Shown piece by piece: positions 30,337-43,300 of a DNA stretch of 64,000 nt. The notes beneath the pieces were generated by a model. That model saw nothing but the letters and a program-made list of their open reading frames with translations, did not search any database and had not been told where the DNA came from. The translations under genes and the position numbers were made by a program. The number at the start of each line of letters is the position of its first letter. The first letter of the stretch is position 1. Origin of the DNA: Stachybotrys elegans (taxonomy: Eukaryota > Ascomycota > Sordariomycetes > Hypocreales > Stachybotryaceae); the NCBI GenBank assembly GCA_020746835.1, contig JAGPNK010000006.1:1922001-1986000 (forward strand). Direction: 5' to 3'.

Positions 30337-32009
30337 ATGTTCAACATTGGTCGCAGTCGCGCTCTGGCCTCGGCCATCAACGCCTCCAAGGTAAGTTGCG
30401 CTTCTCTTCTTGCCCTTCCCTTTCTCACCGTTGCTGTCTGCCCCCCCTTTGCCGAGCAAAGAAAAAGAGAGCTTCCGCGACCCATTCGACGGGAAGAGAA
30501 CACAAGAAAAAAAATTCCCACAAAGCAAGCTGATTGCTAACAACGACATCCCAACAGGCTCAGATCGTTCCCTCCGTCAGACTCCCTGGTTTCTCCCAGC
30601 AAAGGAGAGCTCTCAGCATCCACGAGTACCTCTCGGCCGACCTCCTCAGACAGGTAAAACATGCTCCTCCTCCCCTCCCCTCCCCCGGTCTCTGCGACAA
30701 ATGACGGAGGTTTGCTCACCATTTGGTTTTTCACAACACACAGTATGGCGTAGGCGTCCCCAAGGGTGCCGTCGCAAAGACGGCCGCCGAGGCCAAGGCT
30801 GTCGCCAAGGAGATTGGCACCGAGGACATGGTCATCAAGGCGCAGGTTCTCGCCGGTGGCCGTGGAAAGGGTACCTTTGACAATGGCCTCAAGGGCGGCG
30901 TCCGCGTCATCTACTCCCCCCACGAGGCCGAGATGTTCGCCGAGCAGATGATCGGCCACAAGCTCATCACCAAGCAGACGGGCGCCGGCGGCCGTCTGTG
31001 CAACGGCGTCTACATCTGCGAGCGCAAGTTTGCCCGTCGCGAGTTCTACCTCGCCATCCTCATGGACCGCGCCTCCCAGGGCCCCGTCATCGTCTCCTCG
31101 TCCCAGGGCGGCATGGACATTGAGGGTGTCGCCAAGGAGAACCCCGACGCCATCATCACCACCCACATTGACATCAACGTCGGCGTCACCGACGAGATTG
31201 CCCGCAACATTGCCATCAAGCTCGGCTTCAGCGAGCAGTGCATCGAGGATGCCAAGGACACCATCCAGAAGCTCTACACCATCTTCATCGAGAAGGATGC
31301 CACCCAGATTGAGATCAACCCCCTCTCCGAGACCTCGGACCATCAGGTCCTCTGCATGGACGCCAAGTTTGGCTTCGACGACAACGCAGATTTCCGCCAG
31401 AAGGACGTCTTTGAGTGGCGCGACACCACCCAGGAGGACCCCGATGAGGTCCGCGCCGCCCAGTCCGGCCTCAACTTCATCAAGCTCGACGGCGACATTG
31501 GCTGCCTCGTCAACGGTGCCGGTCTGGCCATGGCCACCATGGACATCATCAAGCTCAACGGCGGCCAGCCCGCCAACTTCCTCGACGTCGGTGGCGGTGC
31601 CACCCCCGCCGCCATCAAGGAGGCCTTTGAGCTCATCACCAGCGACCCCAAGGTCACTGCCATCTTTGTCAACATCTTCGGCGGCATCGTCCGCTGCGAC
31701 CACATCGCCACCGGCCTCATCAAGACGGTCGAGGCCCTGAACCTCAAGATCCCCATCATTGCCCGTCTGCAGGGCACCAACGTCGAGAAGGCCCACAAGC
31801 TCATCAACGACTCTGGCATGAAGATCTTCTCCATCGACGACCTACAAAACGCCGCCGAGAAGGCCGTGCAGCTGTCCAAGGTTGTCAAGATGGGTAAGTC
31901 TAGCAACAGGAACCAATCCTCTTTTTTTTTTTTTAACTGTATAAAACGCTAACATGACGCTACAGCTCGCGACATCGACGTTGGCGTCGAGTTTTCTCTG
32001 GGTATCTAA
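30337..32009 (+). CDS. LSC2: succinate--CoA ligase beta subunit, mitochondrial
   Basis: Four exons, 30337-30390, 30558-30653, 30744-31893 and 31966-32009, giving 447 aa. It makes succinate and a nucleoside triphosphate from succinyl-CoA in the TCA cycle, together with the alpha subunit. Residues 1-35 form a mitochondrial presequence ([18 protein letters not shown], later RRALS). The mature part starts [20 protein letters not shown], the ATP-grasp entry. It continues with [22 protein letters not shown] (Mg2+-binding region), the [10 protein letters not shown] loop and [17 protein letters not shown] in the CoA-ligase domain. It ends [13 protein letters not shown] after a 44-nt last exon. The introns are 167, 90 and 72 nt. 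Very strong codon bias suggests high expression and explains a 419-codon antisense frame. Confidence 0.96.
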
Positions 32010-32832
32010 GGGGCAACAAGGGGGTTTATTAGACTTGGTTTTCCTATACCGTGTACTATTTGCAGCGCAGGGAGGACGAATGGGCCGGCTTTAGTGGGTT
32101 TGTAGCATATGCCAAAGTCCCAGGGTCTTCCTTTATCCTATCCTACCCAATCTTGGATGAAGGGATTCCTGCTACTTTTACCATCTCGAACCTTGCGGGT
32201 GCCTTGAGGGGGGGTTAGGAACCCCTTCTGAAGCTGAACATGTAGGCCACCAATGGGTAGATATATCATCATTATAACCGTAGATTACCTGCCGGACATA
32301 CCAACACACAAACCGACTTGCTGTCATTCATCTCCCGTCCTTCTCATGCCGTCATAATAATACATGCTCGTGTTGCCCGTCGTTTGAGAAGAAACCCCTC
32401 ACCTTCCTCCCCGTATCTAGGCAACGCACATCAAGGGCATCTGTCTGCGTATACAGTCCATCATGTCATAGTAATTACACGTCCGCCAACAAGCAGCAGC
32501 CAACGAACCTCAGCGTCGGCCGCCCCCCGCCCCCCGATATATAAGGTAGCTTACAAGTATGCCCTTTCTAGCCCAACGCCGGTTTGAATGAGTATGTAGA
32601 TAGATATGTTGGCCATGCATTGCCTTGTCCCAAGAATGAGTCGTATCCGGGGCGTTCTGTTCTTTTTTCTTTCTTTCCTTTCGTCCTTCTATTGCTCTCT
32701 GCGTATCGTACCAAAGCCATGGCATGCCGCCTGGCTGTCTCTTTGCGAGTGTCGTCTTGCGCCACTCATGTCTCCATGTAGAGGTTTAGGGAAAGTCGAG
32801 GTGTACGCCGTCATACCCGGTGATGGCTTCAT
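32010..32832. other. intergenic: convergent 3' regions
   Basis: 820 bases between the stops of LSC2 and ISA1. T-rich patches occur near 32665-32690. No gene seen. Confidence 0.5.
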
Positions 32833-33606
32833 CTACACCATAAACGACTCGCCACAACCGCACTCATCCTCTGCAAAGCACATATTAGCGTCTCTCTTTC
32901 CGGTCGTAGGATTTTTGTCCCCCGACTCACTGATATTAGGGTTCTTGAATACGAATCGCTGGTTCAGCTTGTCCTCCTTCCAGTCCATCTCGCTGCCAAT
33001 GATGCTGAAGAGCGCCTTGCTGTCCACGAGGACCCGGACGCCGTCCTGCTCCACGAGCTCGTCAAAGGCGCCCGGCTTGTCCACGTACTCGAGGTGGTAC
33101 GCCAGCCCGCTGCACCCGCGGTTGCGCACGCCCACCTTGATCAGCTTGGGCTCGGGCTGGTCCAGCAGTGTCCGCAGCTGCTCCACCGCCGCGGGCGTCA
33201 GCTTCATGGCCGCCTTGCGCGCCCGCAGCGTCGGTCGCGGGCGCGCAGGCTTGGGCTTCGCGGCGGAAGATGTGCTGGAGGTCGAGGTTGGGGTTGTGGA
33301 GGAGGGGGAGGAGGAGGAGGAGGCGGCGGAGGAGGGTGTTGGTGGCGGCGGAGAGGCGGCGTTGGTGTTGGCGGGCGGGCGTGTCTCGTGCACCTTGGGC
33401 AGCGGCGCTTCGGGCATCGTGATGGACGTCTCGGGTACGTCATCGTTCCGCGGCTGAGCAGCAGTCCGGCTCGTGTCCGACGGCATCGTGTACGAATGGT
33501 AGCAGGCGGAGGCGATCCTCGTAGTGGTCCAAGCCGTAGCCGAGCTTTGCCGAAGCGCAGGCCGACAGTGTCGCAGGGCGACGGAAGCCACATAGCGCGA
33601 TGCCAT
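32833..33606 (-). CDS. ISA1: iron-sulfur assembly protein Isa1 (A-type, mitochondrial)
   Basis: Two exons on the minus strand, 33606-32931 and 32870-32833, giving 237 aa. Isa1 and Isa2 mature [4Fe-4S] clusters for aconitase, lipoate synthase and others in the matrix. The three family cysteines are present: C165 in RNRGCSGLAYHLEY, and C229 and C231 in DECGCGESFMV at the very end. Residues 1-40 are a presequence-like stretch rich in Arg, Ala and Ser. Residues 45-125 are a Ser/Pro/Thr-rich linker, longer than in yeast. The 60-nt intron (GTGAGT donor, GCTAAT branch, TTTGCAG acceptor) has no stop and is a multiple of three. Left in, it would add 20 residues just before the last two cysteines. Splicing gives PNIKDECGCGESF, which matches the family. 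Confidence 0.93.
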   Translation of the reverse strand: MASRYVASVALRHCRPALRQSSATAWTTTRIASACYHSYTMPSDTSRTAAQPRNDDVPETSITMPEAPLPKVHETRPPANTNAASPPPPTPSSAASSSSSPSSTTPTSTSSTSSAAKPKPARPRPTLRARKAAMKLTPAAVEQLRTLLDQPEPKLIKVGVRNRGCSGLAYHLEYVDKPGAFDELVEQDGVRVLVDSKALFSIIGSEMDWKEDKLNQRFVFKNPNISESGDKNPTTGKRDANMCFAEDECGCGESFMV

Positions 33607-34279
33607 TATGGCGGTAGCATGGGCGTTCTGCTTCTCTCTCTTTTGTTCCTGCGTTTCGGTATAGTTCGTTTCTCGAATTCGTACGTGGGGAATGGTGTGC
33701 CGTCTTGAAGGTGGTGGTTATTGGCAAGCTTGCTCGATTTCCAAGCCAGGCTACATCATTACTAAGGTACTCCCGTTGAGAAAAAACCGGAGCTGGCAGG
33801 CGAATCAGGTGGTTATGACAAAGGTATCTGAGCCCACAAGCTCGGCCGAGCCAATCGGAAGCCGAGCATTTGTCAGGTCGCCTTACACACAACTTTCATG
33901 TTTGCAATTCATCATTCGACAAGAAAACGCCATGTCCTGATTCGACACGTTCCTAAACTCACGCATGGGGAAAGGGGTGCGGCTTTTCAGCCTCCAAGAT
34001 CCGTGATGCACGTGTAGGTAGTAGCAAGTGCCGCAAGGCGACAGCTTGTTCCTGGAGTCCATGGTCCAATGAAGACAATTCACTGATGTAACAGCACCGC
34101 ATAGCATACATCCGTGTCAGTCATGAGCGCAATGTCATGTTTAAAAGCAGCCATACATAATGTACCAATACAATGTACCAGTCATAAAGTATATTAAGAC
34201 CATCATCATCACCTGGGATATATTCCGCACATATGTTCACGTTAGCCTTCTCCCTCCCATCCTCGCATTGCATCCCCAT
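33607..34279. other. intergenic: ISA1 promoter
   Basis: 670 bases between ISA1 and the stop of the UNC93-like gene, both on the minus strand. No gene seen. Confidence 0.5.
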
Positions 34280-35995
34280 TTAAACCTCTCCCTTGGTCTT
34301 GTCTGGCACTGGTGCCACGACAATGTCCTCGATCGTCTCGTCACTGAACTTGAGATCTTGGTCGACAGGCACGGTGTCCTGGATCTTCCAGAAGATGACA
34401 GGCGCCGCGAACAGGAGGGAAGCGGCCAAGCAGCCCCAGGTGGCACCAAAAATGGTGTCGTAGGGGAGCTCGAGACTGTCAAATCGCCAGAAGATGGCGG
34501 CACCGGCACTCTGAATACCCTTGTAGAAACCTTGCCAGTAGTTAGTTATCAAGTCAACACAATGCGTCGGTAGCCGTCACTTACCGGCCAAGTTGGCAGT
34601 CTTGCGTCCAGAGTTGGACAGAGCACCCATGTACCTGAATATCCATAGTCAGCATATTACTCTTGATACATCCGTTCCGAGCTTGGGGCTTACCAGTAGA
34701 TGGTAGTCTGCCAGACAGCATCATAGAAACCGTAGAAGAAGTACAGGAACATGGGTCCAATGTACTTCTCGCCACCGTCCGTCCAGTCCACCCACTCGTT
34801 CTCCCTGTATGCCGGGGTGGTTGCGACCTCGCGCACGGCTTGCTGTCGCTGCCAGGCCCATCCAGGACCCCAAATGGCAAAGGTGAAGAAGACCAGAGCA
34901 CCAAAGGCGGCCTTGGCACGAAGGGTGCGGCTGAGCTTCTCGTAGTCGAGGGCGTAGCCGACAATGATGGCGGCGATGATCTGAGCAAGCCAGTATAGCA
35001 GGTTGTTGAGGGAGCGAGTACGGATGTTGAAGTGGGTACCGTTCATGTTGGCGGTCTGGTAGGTGTAGAAGATGTTGGAGCAGAAGAACATGGGGAACAG
35101 CAAGACAATCCAGGGCTCCATGTACAGAACCTCCCAGAGTCCCTTGAACTCACTAACCCAAGAAGGGTTCTTCATCAGGATGACCTTGGTGTTGTCCTCG
35201 CGGATGACCTGGTGAGCGTTGACGATGAACAGGGCCACAATGGCACCGAGGAGCATGAGAACAATGAAGCCGATGTAGGTGCCATCAGTGACACTGCCGA
35301 CGTCGCCAGTGGTGACATCGATGTTCTGGCCAAGGGGAATCTAGATTGGACGGCTCAGGTTAGCATCACCAACATGACCGTGAGAAGCCGAGCCGAGAGT
35401 TTGTAGGTTGCTGACTCACCAGTGAGCCGATGACGGCACCCATGTTGAAGATGATCCAGAACCACGAGATGTAGCGTCCCTTGCTCTTCTCGGGAGGGTA
35501 GGACATCATGATGGCGCCTTGGGCGGTCCACAGCAGACCAGCGCAAATGCCGAGGAAAGCGCCGGCGAAGATGACAAAGCCGCGGTTCTCGTTGTGGACG
35601 TAGGAGAGGAAGGAGGCGCTGTAGATGCAGTATCCAAGACCGCCGAGAGCGAGGGTGATGCGGAGACCAAGACGGTTGGCGAAAGTTCCGGCGAAGAAGG
35701 CGACAACAGCAAAGGTGCTGTTGAGGGCAGTGTTGGCATCAGACGCCACGGTGGTGTCGACCACGCCAGCGCCACCGAGACCCGTCAGGGCGTTGAACAT
35801 ACCGGGACACAGGAAGCAGACGATGGAAACGACGAGGAGCTGGGCCTTGGGAGAGGCGTACCAGATCTCGGAGCCGCCAATCTTGAAGCCGCGGTAGATC
35901 CAACCAGCTGGTCTCTCAGCCGGAGCCTCGGCAACAGCCACCTCGTCGCTGACACCGACATTGACCTCGGGGGCCGTTTCCTTCTCGTCGGACAT
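34280..35995 (-). CDS. UNC93-like multi-spanning membrane protein (MFS superfamily)
   Basis: Four exons on the minus strand: 35995-35420, 35340-34694, 34634-34585 and 34530-34280, giving 507 aa. The family (DUF895/UNC-93, related to fission yeast SPAC922.05c) is a branch of the major facilitator superfamily without a settled substrate in fungi. About 11-12 hydrophobic helices follow a 50-residue acidic cytoplasmic start (MSDEKETAPEVNVGVSDE). Typical segments are FLCPGMFNALTGLGGAG in helix 1, GGLGYCIYSASF, GLLWTAQGAIMMSYP, KGRYISWFWIIFNMGAVIGSL and the late FFYGFYDAVWQTTIYWYMGALSN. The C-terminus is acidic and ends in PDKTKGEV. Exon 3 is only 50 nt. The introns are 79, 59 and 54 nt. A 4.35-kb gene-free region lies upstream. 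Confidence 0.9.
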
Positions 35996-38900
35996 TGTGT
36001 CGGTTCTGTGGTCACTTTCGACTAAGCAGCGCTGAGCTATTGCGTGTCTTGCTTGCCGCGAGGGGTGGAAAAGGCCAACAGTCCCTCGTGTAAGTTGAAC
36101 GGCAGGGCAGGAGAAGAAAGAAGAGGACTAGAGAGAGTGTGTGTATAGTCTACACACCACACAATCTGCGTCAGGCTGCACCTGTCTAGCTGTCTAGATC
36201 GGGTAGTGACGGTTTACCAGCGAGGGCCCTTGGGGGAAGCAGGAGAAGGGAGCACGGGAAGAGAGGGCACTCGAGGATATTTGAATCGCGAGGTGCCGAT
36301 CACCAGTCCAGTCGGCGCGCGCCAGGACGCCCTAGGAGGGTAGGTGGAGCGCGGAGGAGAATTTTTGGAGGGTACAATGTAACTGGGGTAGCATCCGACC
36401 AGCAACAGGTCCAGAAAAGCAAGGGTCCAGGATGGGTGGAGCGGAGGGGGAGGTGGAAGGGAGGGGGGCAAGAACTGGTCGAGGGCAGTCGAGGTAGGGG
36501 TATGGGCAGATAGGATGCATGGCCTGGGATCCATCGTCCATGCAATGCATCCATCTGGTCTGCTGTGGCCTGCTGTGGCCTGTGTCTGTCCTGCGTCTGT
36601 CCTGCTCTGTATCGTGCCCGGTGACGAGTTGCCAACGACGGACCAGTCAGTTAATTGGGTCCGGGTGGCAGCCGATGGGCGTCGAGTGCAGCATACGACA
36701 GCGAGCAGTATGTACTGTACTTGGGTGCTGGGTGTCGCGAATCACGAGATATCGTATCCGGGCCTTTTCGTATCATCACGGTCGCCTTCGATCGCCTTGT
36801 GTGTGCTGGCCCCTGGGGCACGTAACATGAGATCAGATAGCTTATCCGTTAGTTGCCCAGCACATGGTATTGGCTGGCAGCGTGCTGCTACCTACCCAAA
36901 GGCAAGGTATCCGACGTAGCAGTTGAGTAAGCCCAGCGATGTACGGAGGCGCCAATGGGACCGCCCGGTCGGCCGGCTGGCTGGGGGAGGATGTGATGGA
37001 CCTGGATTCATCCTTGCCTTGTTTGCCATGCGCCGCACGCCAGTGTGCTACGCTACGTGACAGCCGAGCTGGCACCTCTACCAACCGTATCTCTCCTCTT
37101 GCCCCTAGGCGCAATAACATGTAGCCACCTTCTCGGTAGGCCAGGTGAGAGGGTGAGCATCGATCCATGCGCGCGCGGCCCCCCCCTTCGGTGATGGGTG
37201 GAGGTACCTAAGGTGCCGTGGAACGGTGCAGAGATAAACAGCATCCCCCATATCTCATGGATCCCAGAAAAGAGGGAACACCAGGTGGAGCCGCTCCTAC
37301 TGACTCCGTTCGTTGAGCCAACGTGGGCGGCATGACGAACTGGCTGGATGGCCGGGCGTTTTGCATGTCTCGTCAGTCTGACCAACCGTCTCTGAATACG
37401 AACATGTGGGTGGCGATCAAGTCGATCAGCCCAATCAATCGTCTGTAACTTTTAGAATGTCGTGTTTTTAAGCAAGATATTACCAGTCGTGACTTGAACC
37501 TGTACCCCCCCCAGTGGCTCCTTCCTAGCAATTGCATTGGCCGATATCATGTACGTTGGCAGGTGCGGGAACGAAGGAGATAAGGGATTGGGCGGCTGTA
37601 ATTAGCTGGTACATCTCGGAATCCTCCATCACGCGACACGACAAGACAGCCATGCCGTCCGTCCTAGTTGGTAGATGGCTTTCTCCAATATTCTGTAAAC
37701 AGCATGTCGCATGTCCATCACGGATCATTGCCACTACCAGCGCCAGTGTACGTGCCTCGCCTCGTGCCATTTTGTATTTTCTGGCGAAACGAAACTCGGG
37801 CAGGTACGAGGCCTGTAGAAAGGGAAAGAGGGCGCGACCATGACCATGACCATAGGTGAGTAACCATAACCATGGGCAGGCAGGCAGGCAGGCAGCCTAG
37901 ACAAGTATGGGACCTGGGCCTCTAATTTCACCTGTCCGAGCTCACACCGCTGCAAATTAGCATTGCCTCGACCTTTAAGGCCGTAGTGCAGGCACAGACA
38001 ATTTTAATTGGAGTAAACCCAAGCGCCAGAGTCTTCTACGGATATTCTATTCCATCATGCGACCTTTTGAAAGCCTCCAGATTATGGTTGTTGCTCTTTT
38101 GTTTTCTTCCAACGCCGCCTCCGTCTCTCCCCCGCAAGCCACACGATAAGCAGCCCCAGCACAAAGGCCCGAATCCTAGTCGGACGCTTCTTCCTCCCCA
38201 CCACCCATACCTCTCCATCCATCCCTCCCTCCATTCTTCAAATCCTTCTCCCGAGCGCCACATTCGCATGCCCATGTCAGCCGCCCACGGCATTGCCATT
38301 TTTCTCCTTTGCCAAGTGTGTACCCTCTCAACTGGCCACTTTTCTGATGTTTGGTTGTATGCTTTGATGGCGTTGAGAGGTTTTGCATGCCGCCTGCCAG
38401 CTGAATCGATCCGTGGCCTTTATCACGGAATCTTCCTCGTCGCTTTCAATACAGCACAATCCACTAAACTCGCTGGCCTGTGATGATTTGGAGTTATCGC
38501 CAGGGGTAATTACGGGTGCGTATGTACCTACTCAAGTATAGCATGTGCTGTAATAAACCTACCTACCTTAGTATGTACAGGTGTCTGCCGTCCGTCCCAC
38601 CTCCCGTCCCTCCTCCCGCTCATGTAACGTTCCCTCCTTCCTGCCTCCCCCCCTAGAGCAACCTACCTTAGCCTCAAGCCACCCGACCTCACTACTAATG
38701 TAGCCAGTGTCCACCTACACACACAGCCAACTCCAAACTTGACAGTACGTCCGGTGATAACAAACACACTTGGCACTCTAATCCTTGCTGTACTCCATCC
38801 TCCCGACATCCGGAATCGACCTTCAGCTTCTCCAATCGGCTGCACAGGGCACCTTAGTACCGTAGATAACATACCCAGCGCCCCTTGTCATCTGGGGTAC

Positions 38901-40346
38901 AGCTACCAACTTCAAACATGCCCTTATTCGTACTACCTCAGGTCAATATGACCCATCAGATTCTTCATATACTCGTCGTGATACACGCTTCGCCCACGCT
39001 GCTGCTGCTCCTGCTATGCCCATTGTGAGACTCATGGACACTTTTCCCCGGCACTGACCTCATCATTACCTCCTCCCATCATGATCCTCTGACCCTCCTA
39101 GCCTTCCTTGTCTTACCATCCTCCCTCCCTATTCACCAGATTGAGATACATTGCCCTTGTTATCGCTCGCCTCCGCGAGACATGAGTTCATGTTACATCC
39201 ATTCCGACGGTACCTTCCATCCACTCGGTGCCTCTAATCCACCTGTCCACCCATTTGCAACGTCGGATCGTTGCCTTGTGACAGGTCCCGCCTCCATGCC
39301 ATGTGGTAGCCAGCTGGTCGCCCCTTGTGAAAGGTCGCACAAGAAACGAGACTCGTCCCACATGTCAGCCCCGTCCTGTGGTCCACGACGAACCATGGCC
39401 ACGGCGCCTCGAAGCATCTGACAAGCTGCTTTGACCAATATGCCATCAATTACACTCCCGCTGTTCCTTTTCGCCTCCATAGTTCACACGGCAACAACCA
39501 GAATTTTCACACATCATGTTTCGACGGCTTCAATTGTGCTATCTCATCATCCGATCTAGCCCCCTCTCTTCGTGTCTTGGCTTCCTTCACCTCGCCCCTC
39601 AACCATCCATCTTGTTACAGATTATGCTGCCAAGGAGTAGAGACAACTACGTCTCTTCCCCCGGCTCTGTCCATAGTGCTCTGAGCTCCCGATGTCTTCT
39701 TTTTTTGCCCAACCGTTCCGTCCCGCCCAGAACCCATGAGATTCCCATCCAGATACAACTTGACCCTTGCGCCGTGATAGCCGTGAAGTAATAATAATAA
39801 TAAAAAAGACGAAAAGCAGGCTCTCCCCGGCCATATGCTGCCTCAACAACGCTGCCTGCATCTGAATTGGCCATCACAAAATAATGCGCCCAACTGCACC
39901 GTGCTGGATCGTTCGGCACGATCCAAATACCGACTTCGGGCAAACTGTTACAGATGTCGAATCCCGACATGTGGGGCTTGCGCTTCCCTTTGGCTCTTCC
40001 TGATTTTTCTTCCATGGTACAAGACTGAGACTGGATAAAACAAACAAACGCCAGACTGATTGCGCCGTCATTAATCGCATGATAACGGCAACACCCAGAA
40101 ATGGGTGGTAGAGGATGTGAGAGAAAGCGGGTACAACAATTCCAGAGGGGGAACAAGCTCCCAAAAGAGAGAGAGAGAGAGAAAGACAGAAGAGAAAAGG
40201 TAGGGGTATCAAGGCAAATATAGTAGTGTAAGTACCAAGGGGGAACATGTTTGCAAGCATGAGAATGGCAATAAATGGTGTCGCCAGCCTGATAATACAT
40301 CAGGTCCATCCAAAAAATGTAGGTAAGATGGTCTGGAGCTTCGAGC
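35996..40346. other. 4.35-kb gene-free region upstream of the UNC93-like gene
   Basis: It separates the start of the UNC93-like gene from the stop of the RasGEF gene, both on the minus strand. It contains a (CAGG)5 run near 37875-37895, an AG run at 40160-40184 and clusters of TACCT-type motifs (37203-37215, 38520-38580, 38660-38670). Scattered frames of 60-165 codons overlap on both strands without a recognisable protein. Confidence 0.5.
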
Positions 40347-43300
40347 TCAGACTTGCGTTGTCGTTGTTGTTGTTGTGGCTCCGCCACGAGACATCCATCC
40401 GAATAAATCGGTTCTCGAGCCTCCAGCTGAGATGGGGGTGGTCGGCTCCATCGGAGCCCGCAGACCAGCGGCCTCACGGGGCTCCAACAGCAGACTCTTG
40501 CGGTAGTAGGTGACTTGCACGTTGCCCTGGTCACCTTCACGGACTCGACCAATTTGTGCCGAGATCCATTCTTGCATATCTGGCACGTCGGCCAGTCGGT
40601 AAGGAATCTGGAAGCGCTGAAGCTCGCCAATGATCTTGGCGGTTCGCGTGTGCTTGTCGAAATTGACGACCGTCAAGCCACTCTGGCCATCCTCTTCAGC
40701 CTCCTTGCCTAGCGAAATCTGCTTGGTCGCCGGGTTTCCGATGTCGACGAATGTCAAGTCGGTCAGATACATCCCGAGGAAGGGGAGGCAGGGAGGAACA
40801 TGATCATGAAGACGGGTCCGAAGGACCTTGTGGTTCTGCGACGGCTCCACTATCTCCTGCAGCAATCGGAGTGCCTCCTTGCGCTTTACCGATACCACAT
40901 CCCAGGTCTTGCGCAGGCGACTGATGGTGCTGCTGTTGAGACTACAGATGATGGCCATTAGCCCGTCATAGTTGTTCAGCTCCAGACAGTGTTGCGCAAT
41001 CTTGATCCACTGCTTGATGGCCGTGGCCCTCTTCTTAATCTCGGAGTATTGGAGAATCGAGTCGGCGACTAGGTTCGAAAGGTCCGTGGATAGGGAGGAC
41101 ATGGCCTTGACGTTGGGCGCATCCACGCCGCCGTTCTTCATCCACTGAGACGCAAGAAGTTCTTCTGGGAGGATAGAGCAGAAGATGCTCATTTGCTTGA
41201 TCGTCAATTGGCGCGCCAGCTCCGTTGCGTCAAAGTCCAGGATGGTAGGCATAGTGCCTCCGCTCTTCCATGTTGCGAGCAGGCCCTGCTGACTCCTGGA
41301 AATGGTAGGCTGTGGTATAGGGGTATCAAGAGGAACAGTTTGCGCCACAGCGGTGTTCGTCTTTCCCATAGACGACACGAGTCGGGGGACGAGTGAGCCT
41401 TCGCCTGAAACGCGCTGAGCAAGTTCCAGGAGACGGCGACCAGCCGATGGCAGAACTGCGGCGAGGCGCATCTCTGCGAATGGGATTATCAGTTGCAATG
41501 CGATCCGGTCCAGGTCGTCCCGCCAATGCGACTCCATCCAACCCTTGAAGGCATTATAAACCCTTAGTCGTACGGGTGCGGCCATACGGGGTGACTCGCC
41601 AACATACTCGAAACGGTCGATAAGAGCTTCCGTGAGCTTGATTGGAGTGCAAAACAATCGGAAGGTTAGATAGAAGGTTGAAACGAACGTTGCATCAGGA
41701 GTAGACTCGTGGGTAGTGAGGCGCTCAATCAGAGCGGGCAGAGATCCGCCAGTTACTTGGCCTTCCTTGTTGAAGATCAACTCATGAGCAAATGTCTTCT
41801 CCATCAGTCTGGTCTCTACTTCATCCACGTCATCCACATGCGGTCCGCTTCCCGCAGAGCTGAGATCGGATATTGACTGCTGATGGCGAGGTGCATGGTC
41901 GGGCGTCGTTGCTCGCGTAGAGGTCTGAGAAATAGCGCTCGTCTCCGAGTCGCGGCTCATATAGGTAGCGCTGCTTCCAGCACTGGATCCGGCGATGCTG
42001 TCGAACCGTGAGGTGTGGATGTCTTGTTCGTGGTTTGTGGAAATCCTAGGAAGAGGGGGGAGAGATTGACGAGTGGAAATAATAGAGGCGCGAGCGGCCG
42101 AGCTCTTCTCTTGCCAGGGCTGGGCTGGGGTTTGAGAGGGGGTGGACTGTTCCTCCTCCTCTTCCTCATCATTGGTAACCTCAGGAACCTCGGGAAGGGG
42201 CTTGTCGACAGAGGCGGCTGTCAATTTTCTAGAGCTTGTAGAAGACTCTGTAGTTCGCACCGAGTCGGCAGTGCTGCCAGCGTCGGACTTGGTGGCAACC
42301 GAGTCGGCTCGTGTCCTGGTTTGCGGAACCGGGTTGAGTACCGTCACGTCGAAATCCAAGGCATTTTCCTCGCTGTCGTACTCGAAATCCCCGATACGCT
42401 CGATGGTGGTCTTGGCCTTGGCTACACACTCACCAGCAGCCCTTACGCAACCGGTTGCCGACAATAGCAAAATGCTGTTGTCCTGAAGCATGATCACGTC
42501 AGCTTCCTCAGTGGCTGCGTGCACCATCGTGTCGCGAGCAGAGTAGACGAGTTCGTGGATGCGTTGCGCCATGATAGAACGGGCCAGTTTCAAAGCGTCC
42601 GGGTTGGGGTTGTTATGTCCACAGACAGCGTCGATGACTGCCAAGAGCTCACCCCCCGAAAGAGCGGACTGTTTGATGGCCAGCGCTAATTCCGGCCTGG
42701 ACTGCGACTGCAGATGCAACCGCCCGATGAAGGATCCTAGGTGGGACAGAAACTTATCGTGACTCCTGCTCAGACGTTCCGAGACGAGATGCTGGGGTCG
42801 GGAGAGGGGGGATGGCCCGGCCAGAGAGATTCGATGCGAAAAGCTAATCGATACGCGGTTGGATTGCGGAGAACCCCCCTGAAAGCTTGGGCTCATGGGA
42901 GAGCTGGCGGGATGACGCAGGTTCCGAGACATGGAAAGCCCGTAAATCGCCTCGCTCGACTCGGACGTTGCCACACTAGTGGCCGCATCGTCGATGGTCA
43001 CACGGGAACCTGCATCGCTGGCGCTCTCGTGGCCCTGGTCATCAAACGCGGATCGGTCAGCGGGGGGAGTTGGTGGGTTACACGACTCCTCAACCACCGT
43101 TGCCATGATTGTCACTGGAGGAGCAACACGTGTCTTCGAGTCTTCTTCAAGTACATCGAGGAATCGAACACCCTTGGTCACAATCTTGAACGCCTTCAGG
43201 ATCATCTCGTCGACGATGTTGTTCACCTCGTTGACGAGCTCCTCCTCGGACATCGACCCGTCACGCTGGCTCTCTTGGAGCCGTTTTCCCGTCTTCACGA

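Noticed and set aside
30537..31796. 419-codon frame on the minus strand opposite LSC2
   Set aside because: It mirrors the strongly biased codons of LSC2. The product is a Gly/Ala/Asp/Leu-rich string with no known fold, which is the usual shadow of a highly expressed GC-rich gene.
37986..38483. 165-codon plus-strand frame in the 4.35-kb gap
   Set aside because: Its sequence changes character several times and includes translated simple C/T-rich DNA. No homologue comes to mind and no splice pattern improves it.
39647..40630. 327-codon minus-strand frame overlapping the end of the RasGEF gene
   Set aside because: It runs through the RasGEF coding end in another frame and then into the 3' UTR. 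Composition is erratic and resembles nothing.
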